Positions 9,605 through 18,834 of a DNA stretch of 34,060 nucleotides are shown here, piece by piece; position 1 is the first letter of the stretch; every line of letters begins with the position of its first letter. The position numbers were made by a program, and so were the translations under genes. Source of the DNA: an uncultured Pelagibacteraceae bacterium. GTDB lineage: Bacteria; Pseudomonadota; Alphaproteobacteria; Pelagibacterales; Pelagibacteraceae. Below the pieces are notes generated by a model. The model was not told the origin of the DNA and made no database searches. It was given only the letters and a program-made list of their open reading frames with translations. Location: contig CACDNT010000011.1 in assembly GCA_902554195.1 (NCBI GenBank), positions 1 through 34,060 of the forward strand. The letters are read 5' to 3'.

Positions 9605-10459
9605 CTATCTATTAATTCCTCTAAGCCTCTCTGATCGTCTTCTTAAAAGCTCAGCAGTTACTAATATTAATGTTGATAGTATTATTAAACATGTCGCAAC
9701 AGCTAGAATTGTTGGACTTAATTGTTCTCTTAAACCTGTCCACATTTGAATTGGAATAGTTGTATTTTCTAATCCTGCTAAAAATAAAACAACAACAACT
9801 TCATCAAAGGAAGTGACAAAAGCAAATAATCCACCTGAAATAACTCCTGGTAAAATTAGTGGCAACGTAATTTTCATAAAAGTATTTACTGGATCACTAC
9901 CCAAACTTGCAGCAGCTCTAGTTACACTGTGATCAAATCCTGAGAGTGTAGCAGTAACTGTGATAACAACAAATGGTGTTCCTAAAATAATATGGGCAAG
10001 AACAATACCTGTATGGGTTGCTGCCAAACCAGCCTTTGCCATAAAGAAAAATATTGCAACACCTGAAATAATTAAAGGTACGATCATTGGCGAAATTAAA
10101 ACCGCCATTATCAAACCTTTGTAAGGCATATGTCTGCTACTTAAACCTAGAGCAGCAACTGTTCCTAGTATTACTGAACCTATTGTTGCAAAAATTGCGA
10201 TAATAAAACTATTCTTAGCAGCTAATCCCCAAGGATTTTTAGTTCCGTAAATCATATCTTTATACCATCTCAAAGAAAAAGCATCTGGATCTAGCCTTTT
10301 CATCCCATCAGAGAAACTTAAAAATTCTTCTGCGTTAAAAGATAATGGAAAGATTACAAATAAAGGGGCAATTAGAAAAAAGAAAACAGCGGCACAAATT
10401 GTTAGATAAATATAATGCCAAATTCTATAATGTGGTTCAGTATATTTTGGTAATGCCAT
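9605..10459 (-). CDS. potC: ABC transporter permease, PotC-like
   Basis: Multiple TM segments and EAA-like loop RAAASLGSDPVNTFMKITLPLILPGVISG; clustered with PotB/D/A-type genes. Confidence 0.88.
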   Translation of the reverse strand: MALPKYTEPHYRIWHYIYLTICAAVFFFLIAPLFVIFPLSFNAEEFLSFSDGMKRLDPDAFSLRWYKDMIYGTKNPWGLAAKNSFIIAIFATIGSVILGTVAALGLSSRHMPYKGLIMAVLISPMIVPLIISGVAIFFFMAKAGLAATHTGIVLAHIILGTPFVVITVTATLSGFDHSVTRAAASLGSDPVNTFMKITLPLILPGVISGGLFAFVTSFDEVVVVLFLAGLENTTIPIQMWTGLREQLSPTILAVATCLIILSTLILVTAELLRRRSERLRGINR

Positions 10460-10464
10460 CCTAA

Positions 10465-11718
10465 TTATCCTAATTTAATGTTATCAATTCCAACTATTTT
10501 GTTATAAAGCCAATAAATCACCAATACTCCACTCAGCAGCATTAGTCCCATTGCAGATGCAAAACTCCAGTCAAGGGTACTTTTCATATGAAAGGCGATC
10601 TGGTTACTGATTAAAGTCCCAGATGCACCACCAACTAAGGCTGGTGTAATGTAATAACCAATCGCTAAAATGAACACTAATAAGCAACCTGCACCAATTC
10701 CAGGAATTGTTAGTGGGAAATAAACTTTCCAAAATGCAACAAATGGTGTTCCACCTAGTGATTTTCCAGCTCTCATTAAGCTTGGTGAGATAGTTTTCAT
10801 TACACTGTATAGCGGAAGCACCATAAATGGCAGCAAAATTTGTGTCATTGCCACATAACTTCCTGTCTTGTTGTACATCATCTCAGGCCTATTATCGTCA
10901 GCTACTAATCCTATTCCAACAAAGAAATCATTTACGATACCTTGTTGTTGTAACAAAATCATCCAGCTGGCAGTTCTTACAAGTAATGAAGTCCAGAACG
11001 GCAACAGTACGCAGATCATTAATAAGTTACTATATTTCATTGGCAGAGTAGCTAACAAATGAGCTATTGGATAAGCCATCAAAAAACAAAAGACCGTCAC
11101 AAAGAATGCAATCTCCAGAGTTCTTAACCATAATACTCTGTGAATTCTCCTATCTTCTTCAACGCTTACTATTTTCCCTTCCTCATTTACATACATATCC
11201 ATTCCTTTTAAATATTTTTGACCTGTAAATTCAGGGGCTCTTCTTTGGATTGCTCTCCAGTACTCAACATCAGCCCATCTTTTGTGTACTGCCATTATTT
11301 GTTCTTTATAGTTTCCCTCTTCAAATTTTTTAGATGCTCTTCTTAATTTTTTAATAATACTTTTAAATCCATTTTTAGTGTAATTTAATTGAGTAGATAG
11401 TTTACCTTCTCGTTTATCTTCAACTAGTTTTATAAAGTCCTCATGAAATGCTGCAAAAACTTCCTCATCTGGCAACTCTTGACCATCCCAGTTTTCCATT
11501 GCTTTAAATGTTTTGGGTAACATTTGTGTTACCATTTTATCATCAACACTTCTGAACAACATGTCACCTATTGGAAAAACATAAGTGATAATTAAAAAAA
11601 ATAATAAAGGAGCAACGAGCAAGAAAGCTTTGATCTTATTCTTTTTTTCCGCTTTTTTTAGACTAACCTCTAAGGGTATTCCGTCTGTAGTTAAGATTTG
11701 TTTTGTTTCTGAGCTCAT
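10465..11718 (-). CDS. potB: ABC transporter permease, PotB-like, with long TM1-TM2 insertion
   Basis: RAGKSLGGTPFVAFWKVYFPLTIPGIGAG permease loop; TM segments; about 140 aa hydrophilic insertion after TM1. Confidence 0.88.
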   Translation of the reverse strand: MSSETKQILTTDGIPLEVSLKKAEKKNKIKAFLLVAPLLFFLIITYVFPIGDMLFRSVDDKMVTQMLPKTFKAMENWDGQELPDEEVFAAFHEDFIKLVEDKREGKLSTQLNYTKNGFKSIIKKLRRASKKFEEGNYKEQIMAVHKRWADVEYWRAIQRRAPEFTGQKYLKGMDMYVNEEGKIVSVEEDRRIHRVLWLRTLEIAFFVTVFCFLMAYPIAHLLATLPMKYSNLLMICVLLPFWTSLLVRTASWMILLQQQGIVNDFFVGIGLVADDNRPEMMYNKTGSYVAMTQILLPFMVLPLYSVMKTISPSLMRAGKSLGGTPFVAFWKVYFPLTIPGIGAGCLLVFILAIGYYITPALVGGASGTLISNQIAFHMKSTLDWSFASAMGLMLLSGVLVIYWLYNKIVGIDNIKLG

Positions 11719-11719
11719 A

Positions 11720-11751
11720 AATAAAAAGGGCGGTTAAAAATAACCGCCCTT
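11720..11751 (-). terminator. Intrinsic terminator/attenuator between binding-protein and permease genes
   Basis: Perfect 11-bp stem AAGGGCGGTTA (11726-11736) / TAACCGCCCTT (11741-11751), 4-nt loop; on the minus strand the stem is followed by TTTATTTAT. Confidence 0.85.
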
Positions 11752-11788
11752 AAATTATAATATATAATTAAGTTCTTTAAAACTTAAA

Positions 11789-12916
11789 TTATAGACCAGC
11801 TTTCATAGCTTCCCATTTTTCACCAAGCTCTGTTCCGTTATCAGCCCAGAAAATTGGATCTACTAGGAAGTAGTTTTTAGTGTTAGCCGGTGCAGTTGGC
11901 ATTTGTGGTACCATGTTAGTCTTACCATCTTTATACCAAGGCTCACCTTTTTCCATAATACCAATTGAAGATTTTCTCCAAGGAGCATATGCAATGTATT
12001 TAGCACTTCCTGCTAACATTTCAGAACTAGTCATCATAGCTAAAGCTTTTTTAGCCATACCATTAGAATCGTTTGGTCCACCTTTGACTTGTACGAAATA
12101 TTCGTAATCAAGACCTTGGCCGTCCCAAACTTGTTTGATTGGTGCACCTTCTCCAATTTCTGCATTGAAGAATCTACCATTCCAACCAGTAGCCATTACT
12201 ACTTCACCTGATACTAACAGTTCTGGTGGTTGAGCACCTGCAGACCAAAATACACATCCACCTTTTGGATCTGTACATAATTCTTTGATCTTATTCATTG
12301 CTCTTTCAACACCTTTTTCTGTTTCTAAAGCTTTGTAGATTTTTGCTCCGCCTTTACCTGGCTTAATACCATCTGCAGCTAAAGCGATCTCTAAATTAGT
12401 TAAAGCGCTTTTGTAGATAGCTCTTTTTCCAGGGAATTTCTTTGTGTTAAAGAAATCTTTGATAGTCTTTGGAGTACCTTTAACGTTTTCAGTGTTATAA
12501 GCGTAGTTCCAAGAATATAAAATATTTCCTACAGCACATTTACTTGGCATTGCAGTAAAGAAATCTTTACTTGCTGGAGTTCCATCTGGAGCTGGTGGGA
12601 AGTCTTTGTCAAAATCAAATTCAACAAATAATCCTTCATCACATCCAGTGATAGTATCCATTGCGAACACGTCCATTATATCCCACGTGATCTTTCCAGC
12701 TTCTTTTTGTGCTTTGATTTCTGATAAACCACCTGAATAATCAACCCAAGCAATGTTAATGCCTAGTTTTTTAGCAGTCGGATCACCATAACCTAACTTT
12801 TGAGACTCAGTATAAGCCCCACCCCAAGACACTGCAGTTACTGTTGTTGCAAATGCTGAAGTAGTTAGTGAAAGTACAAAAGAAATAGCTAGTAATATTT
12901 TACTTAGTTTTTTCAT
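11789..12916 (-). CDS. potD: ABC transporter periplasmic substrate-binding protein, PotD-like (spermidine/putrescine type)
   Basis: Signal peptide MKKLSKILLAISFVLSLTTSAFA; VSWGGAYTESQ; GVVMATGWNGR-like region (GEVVMATGWNGRFF); neighbours are PotABC-like. Confidence 0.88.
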   Translation of the reverse strand: MKKLSKILLAISFVLSLTTSAFATTVTAVSWGGAYTESQKLGYGDPTAKKLGINIAWVDYSGGLSEIKAQKEAGKITWDIMDVFAMDTITGCDEGLFVEFDFDKDFPPAPDGTPASKDFFTAMPSKCAVGNILYSWNYAYNTENVKGTPKTIKDFFNTKKFPGKRAIYKSALTNLEIALAADGIKPGKGGAKIYKALETEKGVERAMNKIKELCTDPKGGCVFWSAGAQPPELLVSGEVVMATGWNGRFFNAEIGEGAPIKQVWDGQGLDYEYFVQVKGGPNDSNGMAKKALAMMTSSEMLAGSAKYIAYAPWRKSSIGIMEKGEPWYKDGKTNMVPQMPTAPANTKNYFLVDPIFWADNGTELGEKWEAMKAGL

Positions 12917-12926
12917 TTTTCCTCCG

Positions 12927-12940
12927 TTTAAACGTTTAAA
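12927..12940. promoter_or_regulatory. 14-bp perfect palindrome TTTAAACGTTTAAA upstream of the binding-protein RBS
   Basis: Self-complementary, directly followed on the minus strand by CGGAGGAAAAATG. Confidence 0.55.
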
Positions 12941-12946
12941 AAACTA

Positions 12947-12975
12947 ATTAAAACAACTTCAGGGAAGAGAGTCAA
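12947..12975 (-). promoter_or_regulatory. Sigma-70-like promoter for the binding-protein gene
   Basis: Minus strand TTGACT (12975-12970), 17-nt spacer, TTTAAT (12952-12947); expected start at about 12940. Confidence 0.7.
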
Positions 12976-13014
12976 CAACCCTTTTTATCTACTTATTCAA
13001 TAATTGTGGAATGT

Positions 13015-14100
13015 TTATTTTGGGTCAAGTGCCCGAGCGTCATCACTGTTCCATCCGATATTAATCTCGTTACCAAGTTTAATATCTAAGTTAGATGAGC
13101 TATTTGGAACTTTTAAAATAAACTCTGGATTGCCTAAAAGATTTATTCTTACTCTTGTATGGTCCCCATGATAAATTACTTCCTCTATTTTTCCTTTATG
13201 AAGATTGTCCATTTTTGTACTTGGATTAATCAAAGCTCGTTCTGGTCTTAAAGAAACAGTAGTCCGCTCTCCTTTACCTTTGACTGAGATTGGATTAGCT
13301 AGTATTTCTGCATTTGCTAATTTTACTTTACACTTTCCTTCAGAAATATCTGAAACTTCACCACCAAAAGTATTATTCTCTCCAATAAACTCGGCGACAA
13401 ATGAATTTACAGGTTTCTCGTATAATTCATCAGGACTTGAGAGTTGTTGAACTTTACCATCATTGAACACTGCAATACGATTAGACATCGTTAAAGCTTC
13501 ACTTTGATCATGTGTAACGTAAACAACTGTCACACCAATGCTTTCATGAATATGTTTAATCTCATATTGCATACTTTCTCTTAAATTTTTATCAAGAGCT
13601 CCTAAAGGTTCATCCATTAAAACTAGTTGTGGATCAAAAACTAATGATCTTGCAACGGCTACCCTTTGTTGTTGTCCACCTGACAATTGACCTGGCATCC
13701 TTGCAGCGAAACCTTGAAGGGATACCATTGATAATGCTTTATCAATTTTTTTATCAGCTTCATCTTTTGGAATTTTTCTCACTCTTAATGGAAAAGCTAA
13801 ATTTTCATACACAGTCATGTGCGGGAATAATGCATAATTTTGAAACACCATTCCAATTCCTCTTTTGTGAGGAGGTATACTGGATATGGCTTTACCATCT
13901 AAATAAATTTCACCGTTAGTTGGTGTTTCAAAGCCTGCTAACATCATTAAGCAAGTAGTTTTACCAGAACCAGAGGGTCCCAACATTGTAATGAATTCTC
14001 CTTCAGCAATATCTAATTGAAGGTCTTTAACAACTAAGACTTTACCATCGTAGCTTTTATCGACTTTATCAAATTTAACGAAATCTTTTTTTGATGCCAT
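13015..14100 (-). CDS. potA: ABC transporter ATP-binding protein, PotA-like
   Basis: Walker A GPSGSGKTT, LSGGQQQRVAVARSL signature, Walker B LVLMDEP, TOBE-like C-terminus. Confidence 0.95.
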   Translation of the reverse strand: MASKKDFVKFDKVDKSYDGKVLVVKDLQLDIAEGEFITMLGPSGSGKTTCLMMLAGFETPTNGEIYLDGKAISSIPPHKRGIGMVFQNYALFPHMTVYENLAFPLRVRKIPKDEADKKIDKALSMVSLQGFAARMPGQLSGGQQQRVAVARSLVFDPQLVLMDEPLGALDKNLRESMQYEIKHIHESIGVTVVYVTHDQSEALTMSNRIAVFNDGKVQQLSSPDELYEKPVNSFVAEFIGENNTFGGEVSDISEGKCKVKLANAEILANPISVKGKGERTTVSLRPERALINPSTKMDNLHKGKIEEVIYHGDHTRVRINLLGNPEFILKVPNSSSNLDIKLGNEINIGWNSDDARALDPK

Positions 14101-14151
14101 AATTTAAGGAACTTTAAAACATTTGTGAGAATAAATATCAACCTTTAATAA

Positions 14152-15324
14152 TTAGCTTTTAACGTGAAGTTCTCTTGAGAAATTACAAAATAATTCTGAA
14201 CCTTTATCAGTTACTCTAATAGCTTCTGATGCCTCAACTCCCCAATTTCCAAATTGCATTACTGCAATCATATGAAAAGTAACGTTGGGTTGTAACAATG
14301 TCATATCGCCTTTTGAAATATTTAAAGTATGTTCGCCCCAATCAGGTGGATAGCCTATCCCAATTGAATAACCAGTTCTTGAAGTTTTCTCAATTTTATA
14401 TTTATCTAATATCTTCCAAAAAGCTTGTGCAACATCATCAGCCGTATTTCCTGCTTTAACTTGATCAATACCAGCTTGAAGTGCCTCGTTAGTTTTTTTC
14501 ATGGTATCAATTTTTTTTTGATCAGGATCTCCAAGTAAAACTGTTCTGGCCATTGGACAATGATACTTTTTATTAACACCAGATAATTCTATAATCGTTG
14601 CTTCACCTTCAACAAATTTGTCTTCAGTCCAAGTTAAATGGGATGCAGAGGTCCCTTTTCCAGTTGGAAGCATTGGCACTATTGAAGCATAATCCCCTCC
14701 AAATTCTGAGGTTCCTTTTACAAGTGAAGACCATATTTCTGAAACAGCATCACATTGTCTTACACCTGGATTTATTACTTCAAAAGCTTTTTTCATACCT
14801 AATTGAGTAATTTTTGCAGCTGCTTTCATATATTTTATTTCAGCGTCTGACTTAATAAGTCTAACCCAATTTACTAATCGTTTGCTATCTAACAATTTTG
14901 CATTAGGTAATCCATGTTTTATTTTTTCATAACAATAAGCTGTAAAATAATGACTATCCATTTCAACGCCTATAGATAATTTATCCCATTTTTTTTCCTT
15001 AATTAAATCAACTAAAGCATCGTATGGATGTAACGGCCAAGTATGGATATATTTTTCATGATACTTAACGATATTTTCATCTTTTAAGTAAGTTTTTATA
15101 TAAGCACCACCAGCATCTTGATCTCTAACAAAACAAATCGGTTCTTCAGCATTTGCATGAACAATCACACATTGTGCATAATAAAAAGACCATGCATCAT
15201 AGCCAGTCAGATAATTCATATTTGAAGGATCTTGTGAAATCAAAATTTCAATACCTTTATCTTGCATTGAATTTTGAACTTTTTTTAATCTAGATTTGTA
15301 CTCTTCAATTGAAAAATTCATCAA
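14152..15324 (-). CDS. M24-family (creatinase/prolidase-fold) hydrolase, ectoine hydrolase DoeA/EutD-like
   Basis: DPSNMNYLTGYDAWSFY, HLTWTEDKF, HCPMARTVLLG, SRTGYSIGIGYPPDWGEHTLNI resemble, from memory, DoeA/EutD rather than generic Xaa-Pro peptidase. Confidence 0.75.
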   Translation of the reverse strand: MMNFSIEEYKSRLKKVQNSMQDKGIEILISQDPSNMNYLTGYDAWSFYYAQCVIVHANAEEPICFVRDQDAGGAYIKTYLKDENIVKYHEKYIHTWPLHPYDALVDLIKEKKWDKLSIGVEMDSHYFTAYCYEKIKHGLPNAKLLDSKRLVNWVRLIKSDAEIKYMKAAAKITQLGMKKAFEVINPGVRQCDAVSEIWSSLVKGTSEFGGDYASIVPMLPTGKGTSASHLTWTEDKFVEGEATIIELSGVNKKYHCPMARTVLLGDPDQKKIDTMKKTNEALQAGIDQVKAGNTADDVAQAFWKILDKYKIEKTSRTGYSIGIGYPPDWGEHTLNISKGDMTLLQPNVTFHMIAVMQFGNWGVEASEAIRVTDKGSELFCNFSRELHVKS

Positions 15325-16068
15325 CTAATTATTAAACAACACCCCATAACCATCAACCTTATTTTGATTATCAATTTGTTTAAGTGTATCCCAAATTAAG
15401 GTTTGATTACTTGATAATATTACCTTGCCCAGTTTTTTTTCGATGTCATTTATAATTGATAATACTGGAAGAGCTGTGCAGGATACAAACAGAGCATCGC
15501 TATTTGACAAATCTTGTTTAACTAAAACATCAAATAAATGTTGTGGATCAACTTTTCCTATATCCAAATCAGAAGCTATATCAAAATAAGATAGTTCAGA
15601 AATTTCTATTTTTTCATTTTTGAAATAATTGATGACTGATTGATTTATCTCATCAGTATATGGAGTAAATATTGATACTTTATTTATCTTAAGTGTTTTA
15701 AGAGCATTTATAGCAGAAGTAATAGGTGTCGTTACTTTTGTATTAGGTTTTGCTAAATTTACTTTTTCATAGATTGACTGATAACCTGCAGCAATAGTTC
15801 CTGATGTACATCCGTAAGCAACACAATCTAATTTTTGATTTGGTAAAATATTTTTGGTTACTTCTGGAATGTCATCTGCCATTTTTTTTAAAGTTTCATT
15901 GGTAAGAGGATTGTAGCAATTTATCCTATTTGAGTACAAATCTATATCTCTACCATAAATTATATCGTTAAAATCTTTTTCAATTCTAAAATCACTAGCT
16001 AAAGTTATTAAACCTATTCTTGGATTATTTTTTTTAATAAATTTTGGCTCTATTTTATTCAGTTTCAT
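15325..16068 (-). CDS. Asp/Glu racemase-superfamily protein, maleate isomerase/EutA-like
   Basis: PRIGLITLASDFRIEKDF, DCVAYGCTSGTIAAG (first Cys), TPITSAINALKTL, LFVSCTALPVLSII (second Cys), LSSNQTLIWDTL. Confidence 0.78.
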   Translation of the reverse strand: MKLNKIEPKFIKKNNPRIGLITLASDFRIEKDFNDIIYGRDIDLYSNRINCYNPLTNETLKKMADDIPEVTKNILPNQKLDCVAYGCTSGTIAAGYQSIYEKVNLAKPNTKVTTPITSAINALKTLKINKVSIFTPYTDEINQSVINYFKNEKIEISELSYFDIASDLDIGKVDPQHLFDVLVKQDLSNSDALFVSCTALPVLSIINDIEKKLGKVILSSNQTLIWDTLKQIDNQNKVDGYGVLFNN

Positions 16069-16844
16069 TTTGAAAAAGAATGTTTGGCTTTAGGAAATTG
16101 CTTTTTTAATACTTCAGATCTAAATTTTTTCACACCATTTTCGATCATCTTTGTTATATCAACAAATTTTTTAACAAATTTTAATTTACTTTGACTTAAT
16201 CCTGTTAAGTCATCAATTACTAAAACTTGACCATCACAATTGACTGAAGAACCAATACCTATTGTTGGAATTTTTATATGATTTGAAATTTTCTTTGATA
16301 ATTTTGTTTCTACACATTCTAATACAATCGAAAAAACTCCAGCATTTTCTAAAAGTTTAGTGTCTTTAAGTAATCGCTCACTTTCCTTTAGTTTTTTCCC
16401 TTTAAAGGTAAATTTTTTATCTGTCTGAGGTAATATTCCAACATGTCCCATAACTGGTATTTTATTTTTAATTAATCTTTTAACGATAGGAATTATCTTT
16501 TTTCCCCCTTCTAACTTAACAGCATCACATTTGGTTTCCTTCATAACTAATCTTGAATTCTTCAAAGCTTCGCTTGGATTTCGATATGTATTATAAGGCA
16601 TATCAACAACCATTAATGATTTCTTAATACCAAGTCTGACACTTTTAGAATGATTAATCATGGTCTGCAAAGTTACTTGCTTGGTGGACTTGAAATTATA
16701 CAAAACTGATCCTAATGAGTCCCCAACCAATACTAAATCGCAATATTTATCAAGGATTGTGGCAACATTTTTTGAATATGCCGTAAGACAAATAATTTTT
16801 GATTTATTCTTTTTATTAAGAATTTTTTTAATCTTTTTATTCAT
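16065..16844 (-). CDS. panB: 3-methyl-2-oxobutanoate hydroxymethyltransferase
   Basis: LTAYSKNVATILDKYCDLVLVGDSLGSVLY, VVDMPYNTYRNP, VKLEGG, GHVGILPQ, IPTIGIGSSVNCDGQVLVIDDLTGL. Confidence 0.95.
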   Translation of the reverse strand: MNKKIKKILNKKNKSKIICLTAYSKNVATILDKYCDLVLVGDSLGSVLYNFKSTKQVTLQTMINHSKSVRLGIKKSLMVVDMPYNTYRNPSEALKNSRLVMKETKCDAVKLEGGKKIIPIVKRLIKNKIPVMGHVGILPQTDKKFTFKGKKLKESERLLKDTKLLENAGVFSIVLECVETKLSKKISNHIKIPTIGIGSSVNCDGQVLVIDDLTGLSQSKLKFVKKFVDITKMIENGVKKFRSEVLKKQFPKAKHSFSK

Positions 16845-18407
16845 TTACTCTAATTCGATTGTACTCGGTGGTTTCGAAGTTATATCGTAAACTACTCTAT
16901 TAATCCCTCTAATACTATTCACTATTTTATTTGAAATTTCTTGTATAAATGATTTTTTAAATTCATAAAAATCTGCTGTCATACCATCTTCAGATGTTAT
17001 TGCTCTGAGCAAACACAAATACTCATAAGTTCTATTATCACCCATTACTCCGACTGTTTTAACTGGAAGTAAAGCTGCATAAGCTTGCCAAATTTTATGA
17101 TATAGATTGTGATCTCTCAAAGCTTGAATAAAATAATGATCAGCTTCTTTTAAAATATTAATTTTTTCTTTAGTTATTATTCCCGGCATTCGTATTGCTA
17201 GTCCAGGTCCTGGAAAAGGATGACGAGAAATAATTTCTCTACTTAAGTTTAGTTCTAATCCAAGTTTTCTAACCTCATCTTTGAATAAAAATTTTAATGG
17301 CTCTACTAGTTTAAGTTTCATTTTTTTGGGTAGACCTCCAACATTATGGTGAGATTTTATTTTTGATGTTTGGCTACCAGTAACTGATTTACTTTCTATT
17401 AAGTCAGGATAAAGAGTTCCTTGAGCTAAAAATTTTACATTTTTAATTTTTTTGGCATAACGCTCAAATATTTTTATAAACAAGTTTCCTATTATCTTTC
17501 TTTTCTTTTCAGGATCTGAAATATTTGATAATTTTTTCAAAAACTCTTTCTCAGCATTCACGTAAGTAAGATTAATCTTTAATTTTTTTTTGAATGTTGC
17601 AACAACTTGTTTTTCTTCATCTTTTCTTAAGAGCCCAGTGTTAACAAAAATACAGTGTAAATTTTTACCAATTGCTTTATTTAATAATTGTGCAACTACA
17701 CTACTATCTACTCCACCTGATAAAGCACAAATGACTTTATTACTTCCTACCATTTGTCTTGCATCTTTTATCAATTTTATTTTTTGATCTTTAGAAGACC
17801 AATTTTTTCTCATTTTACATATTAAGAAAATAAAATTACTTATTAGTTTTTTTCCATTTTCTGTATGTGTCACTTCTGGATGAAATTGGACTCCATAATA
17901 ATTTTTAAATTTATTTTCAACTACTGCAAATTTAGAATTCTGGCTTGAGGCAATTACCTTAAAATTTTTGGGTAATTTTGAAACTTGATCAGCGTGACTC
18001 ATCCAAACTTTTATTGATTTTTTTTTCTTAAAAAAATTTTTGGTTAAAAGACTATTATTTTTTTTTGTAATATTAGCTAAACCAAACTCTCTATGTTTAG
18101 ACTGTTTTACTTTTCCACCATTTAATTTAGATATTATTTGATGACCAAAACAAATGCCTAAAACTGGAATACCTTTTTGAATTATCTCTTTATCGAAAGA
18201 GTATTTATTGATTTGATAAACATTTAAAGGACCACCAGATAGAATAATGCCTTTGATTGTGTGATTGATATTTTTGCTCTTAATTTTTTTGTGACTTATT
18301 ATCTCAGAAAAAATTCCTAATTCTCTAACTCTTCTTGCTATTAATTGTGTAAATTGTGAACCAAAATCTACAATTAAAATCTTATTCAAATTTTGATCAA
18401 GACTCAT
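16845..18407 (-). CDS. guaA: GMP synthase (glutamine-hydrolysing)
   Basis: Class I amidotransferase GICFGHQ and [11 protein letters not shown]-PPase [13 protein letters not shown]-terminal PGPGLAIR and [11 protein letters not shown]. Confidence 0.98.
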   Translation of the reverse strand: MSLDQNLNKILIVDFGSQFTQLIARRVRELGIFSEIISHKKIKSKNINHTIKGIILSGGPLNVYQINKYSFDKEIIQKGIPVLGICFGHQIISKLNGGKVKQSKHREFGLANITKKNNSLLTKNFFKKKKSIKVWMSHADQVSKLPKNFKVIASSQNSKFAVVENKFKNYYGVQFHPEVTHTENGKKLISNFIFLICKMRKNWSSKDQKIKLIKDARQMVGSNKVICALSGGVDSSVVAQLLNKAIGKNLHCIFVNTGLLRKDEEKQVVATFKKKLKINLTYVNAEKEFLKKLSNISDPEKKRKIIGNLFIKIFERYAKKIKNVKFLAQGTLYPDLIESKSVTGSQTSKIKSHHNVGGLPKKMKLKLVEPLKFLFKDEVRKLGLELNLSREIISRHPFPGPGLAIRMPGIITKEKINILKEADHYFIQALRDHNLYHKIWQAYAALLPVKTVGVMGDNRTYEYLCLLRAITSEDGMTADFYEFKKSFIQEISNKIVNSIRGINRVVYDITSKPPSTIELE

Positions 18408-18834
18408 TTTTTGGTTCTAAGTTTGCTAAAGAATCTAAGATACTTTTATTTTCATCACATAAATTTTTGCAAACTTTGACAAAGTCTTCTGATAGACTCT
18501 TTACTTTAGAGTAGTTTGATTTTTCTAATGCTATTTTCATTAACATTAACATTGCTTCTTCATTATTTGGTTCAATCAATAAAGTCGCCTCTAAATTTTT
18601 TTCCTCTTTCTTTTGATTTTTTTCCTGATTGTAAATTTTAGCTAAATATAAATATGAATTAGAGTGTTTTGGATTAAATACAATACTTCTTTCAAACATA
18701 AATCGAGCATCTTCAAACTTTTTTTTGTTGTATAGTTCTAGACCTTTATTAAAAAAATTCTCACTACCCAAAGAAAAATTAAAAATATTAATTAGAAAAT
18801 AAAAAATAACAGTTATTTTAAAGATTTTTCTCAT
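18397..18834 (-). CDS. Small secreted/membrane-anchored TPR protein
   Basis: N-terminal hydrophobic segment; repeats [45 protein letters not shown] typical of TPR. Confidence 0.7.
   Translation of the reverse strand: MRKIFKITVIFYFLINIFNFSLGSENFFNKGLELYNKKKFEDARFMFERSIVFNPKHSNSYLYLAKIYNQEKNQKKEEKNLEATLLIEPNNEEAMLMLMKIALEKSNYSKVKSLSEDFVKVCKNLCDENKSILDSLANLEPKNES

Noticed and set aside
12960-12984. Possible terminator AGGG...CCCT after potA
   Set aside because: Only 4 bp would pair; the same segment is better explained as the -35 region of the potD promoter.
10827-14810. Plus-strand ORFs 10827-11051, 10868-11062, 11880-12107, 13205-13450, 13629-13919, 14598-14810
   Set aside because: All antisense within the transporter and M24 genes; no RBS or family signature seen.
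14152-15324. M24 protein as DMSP lyase DddP
   Set aside because: DddP is longer and lacks the LTGYDAWSFY and YPPDWGEHT blocks; the DoeA/EutD pattern fits better.
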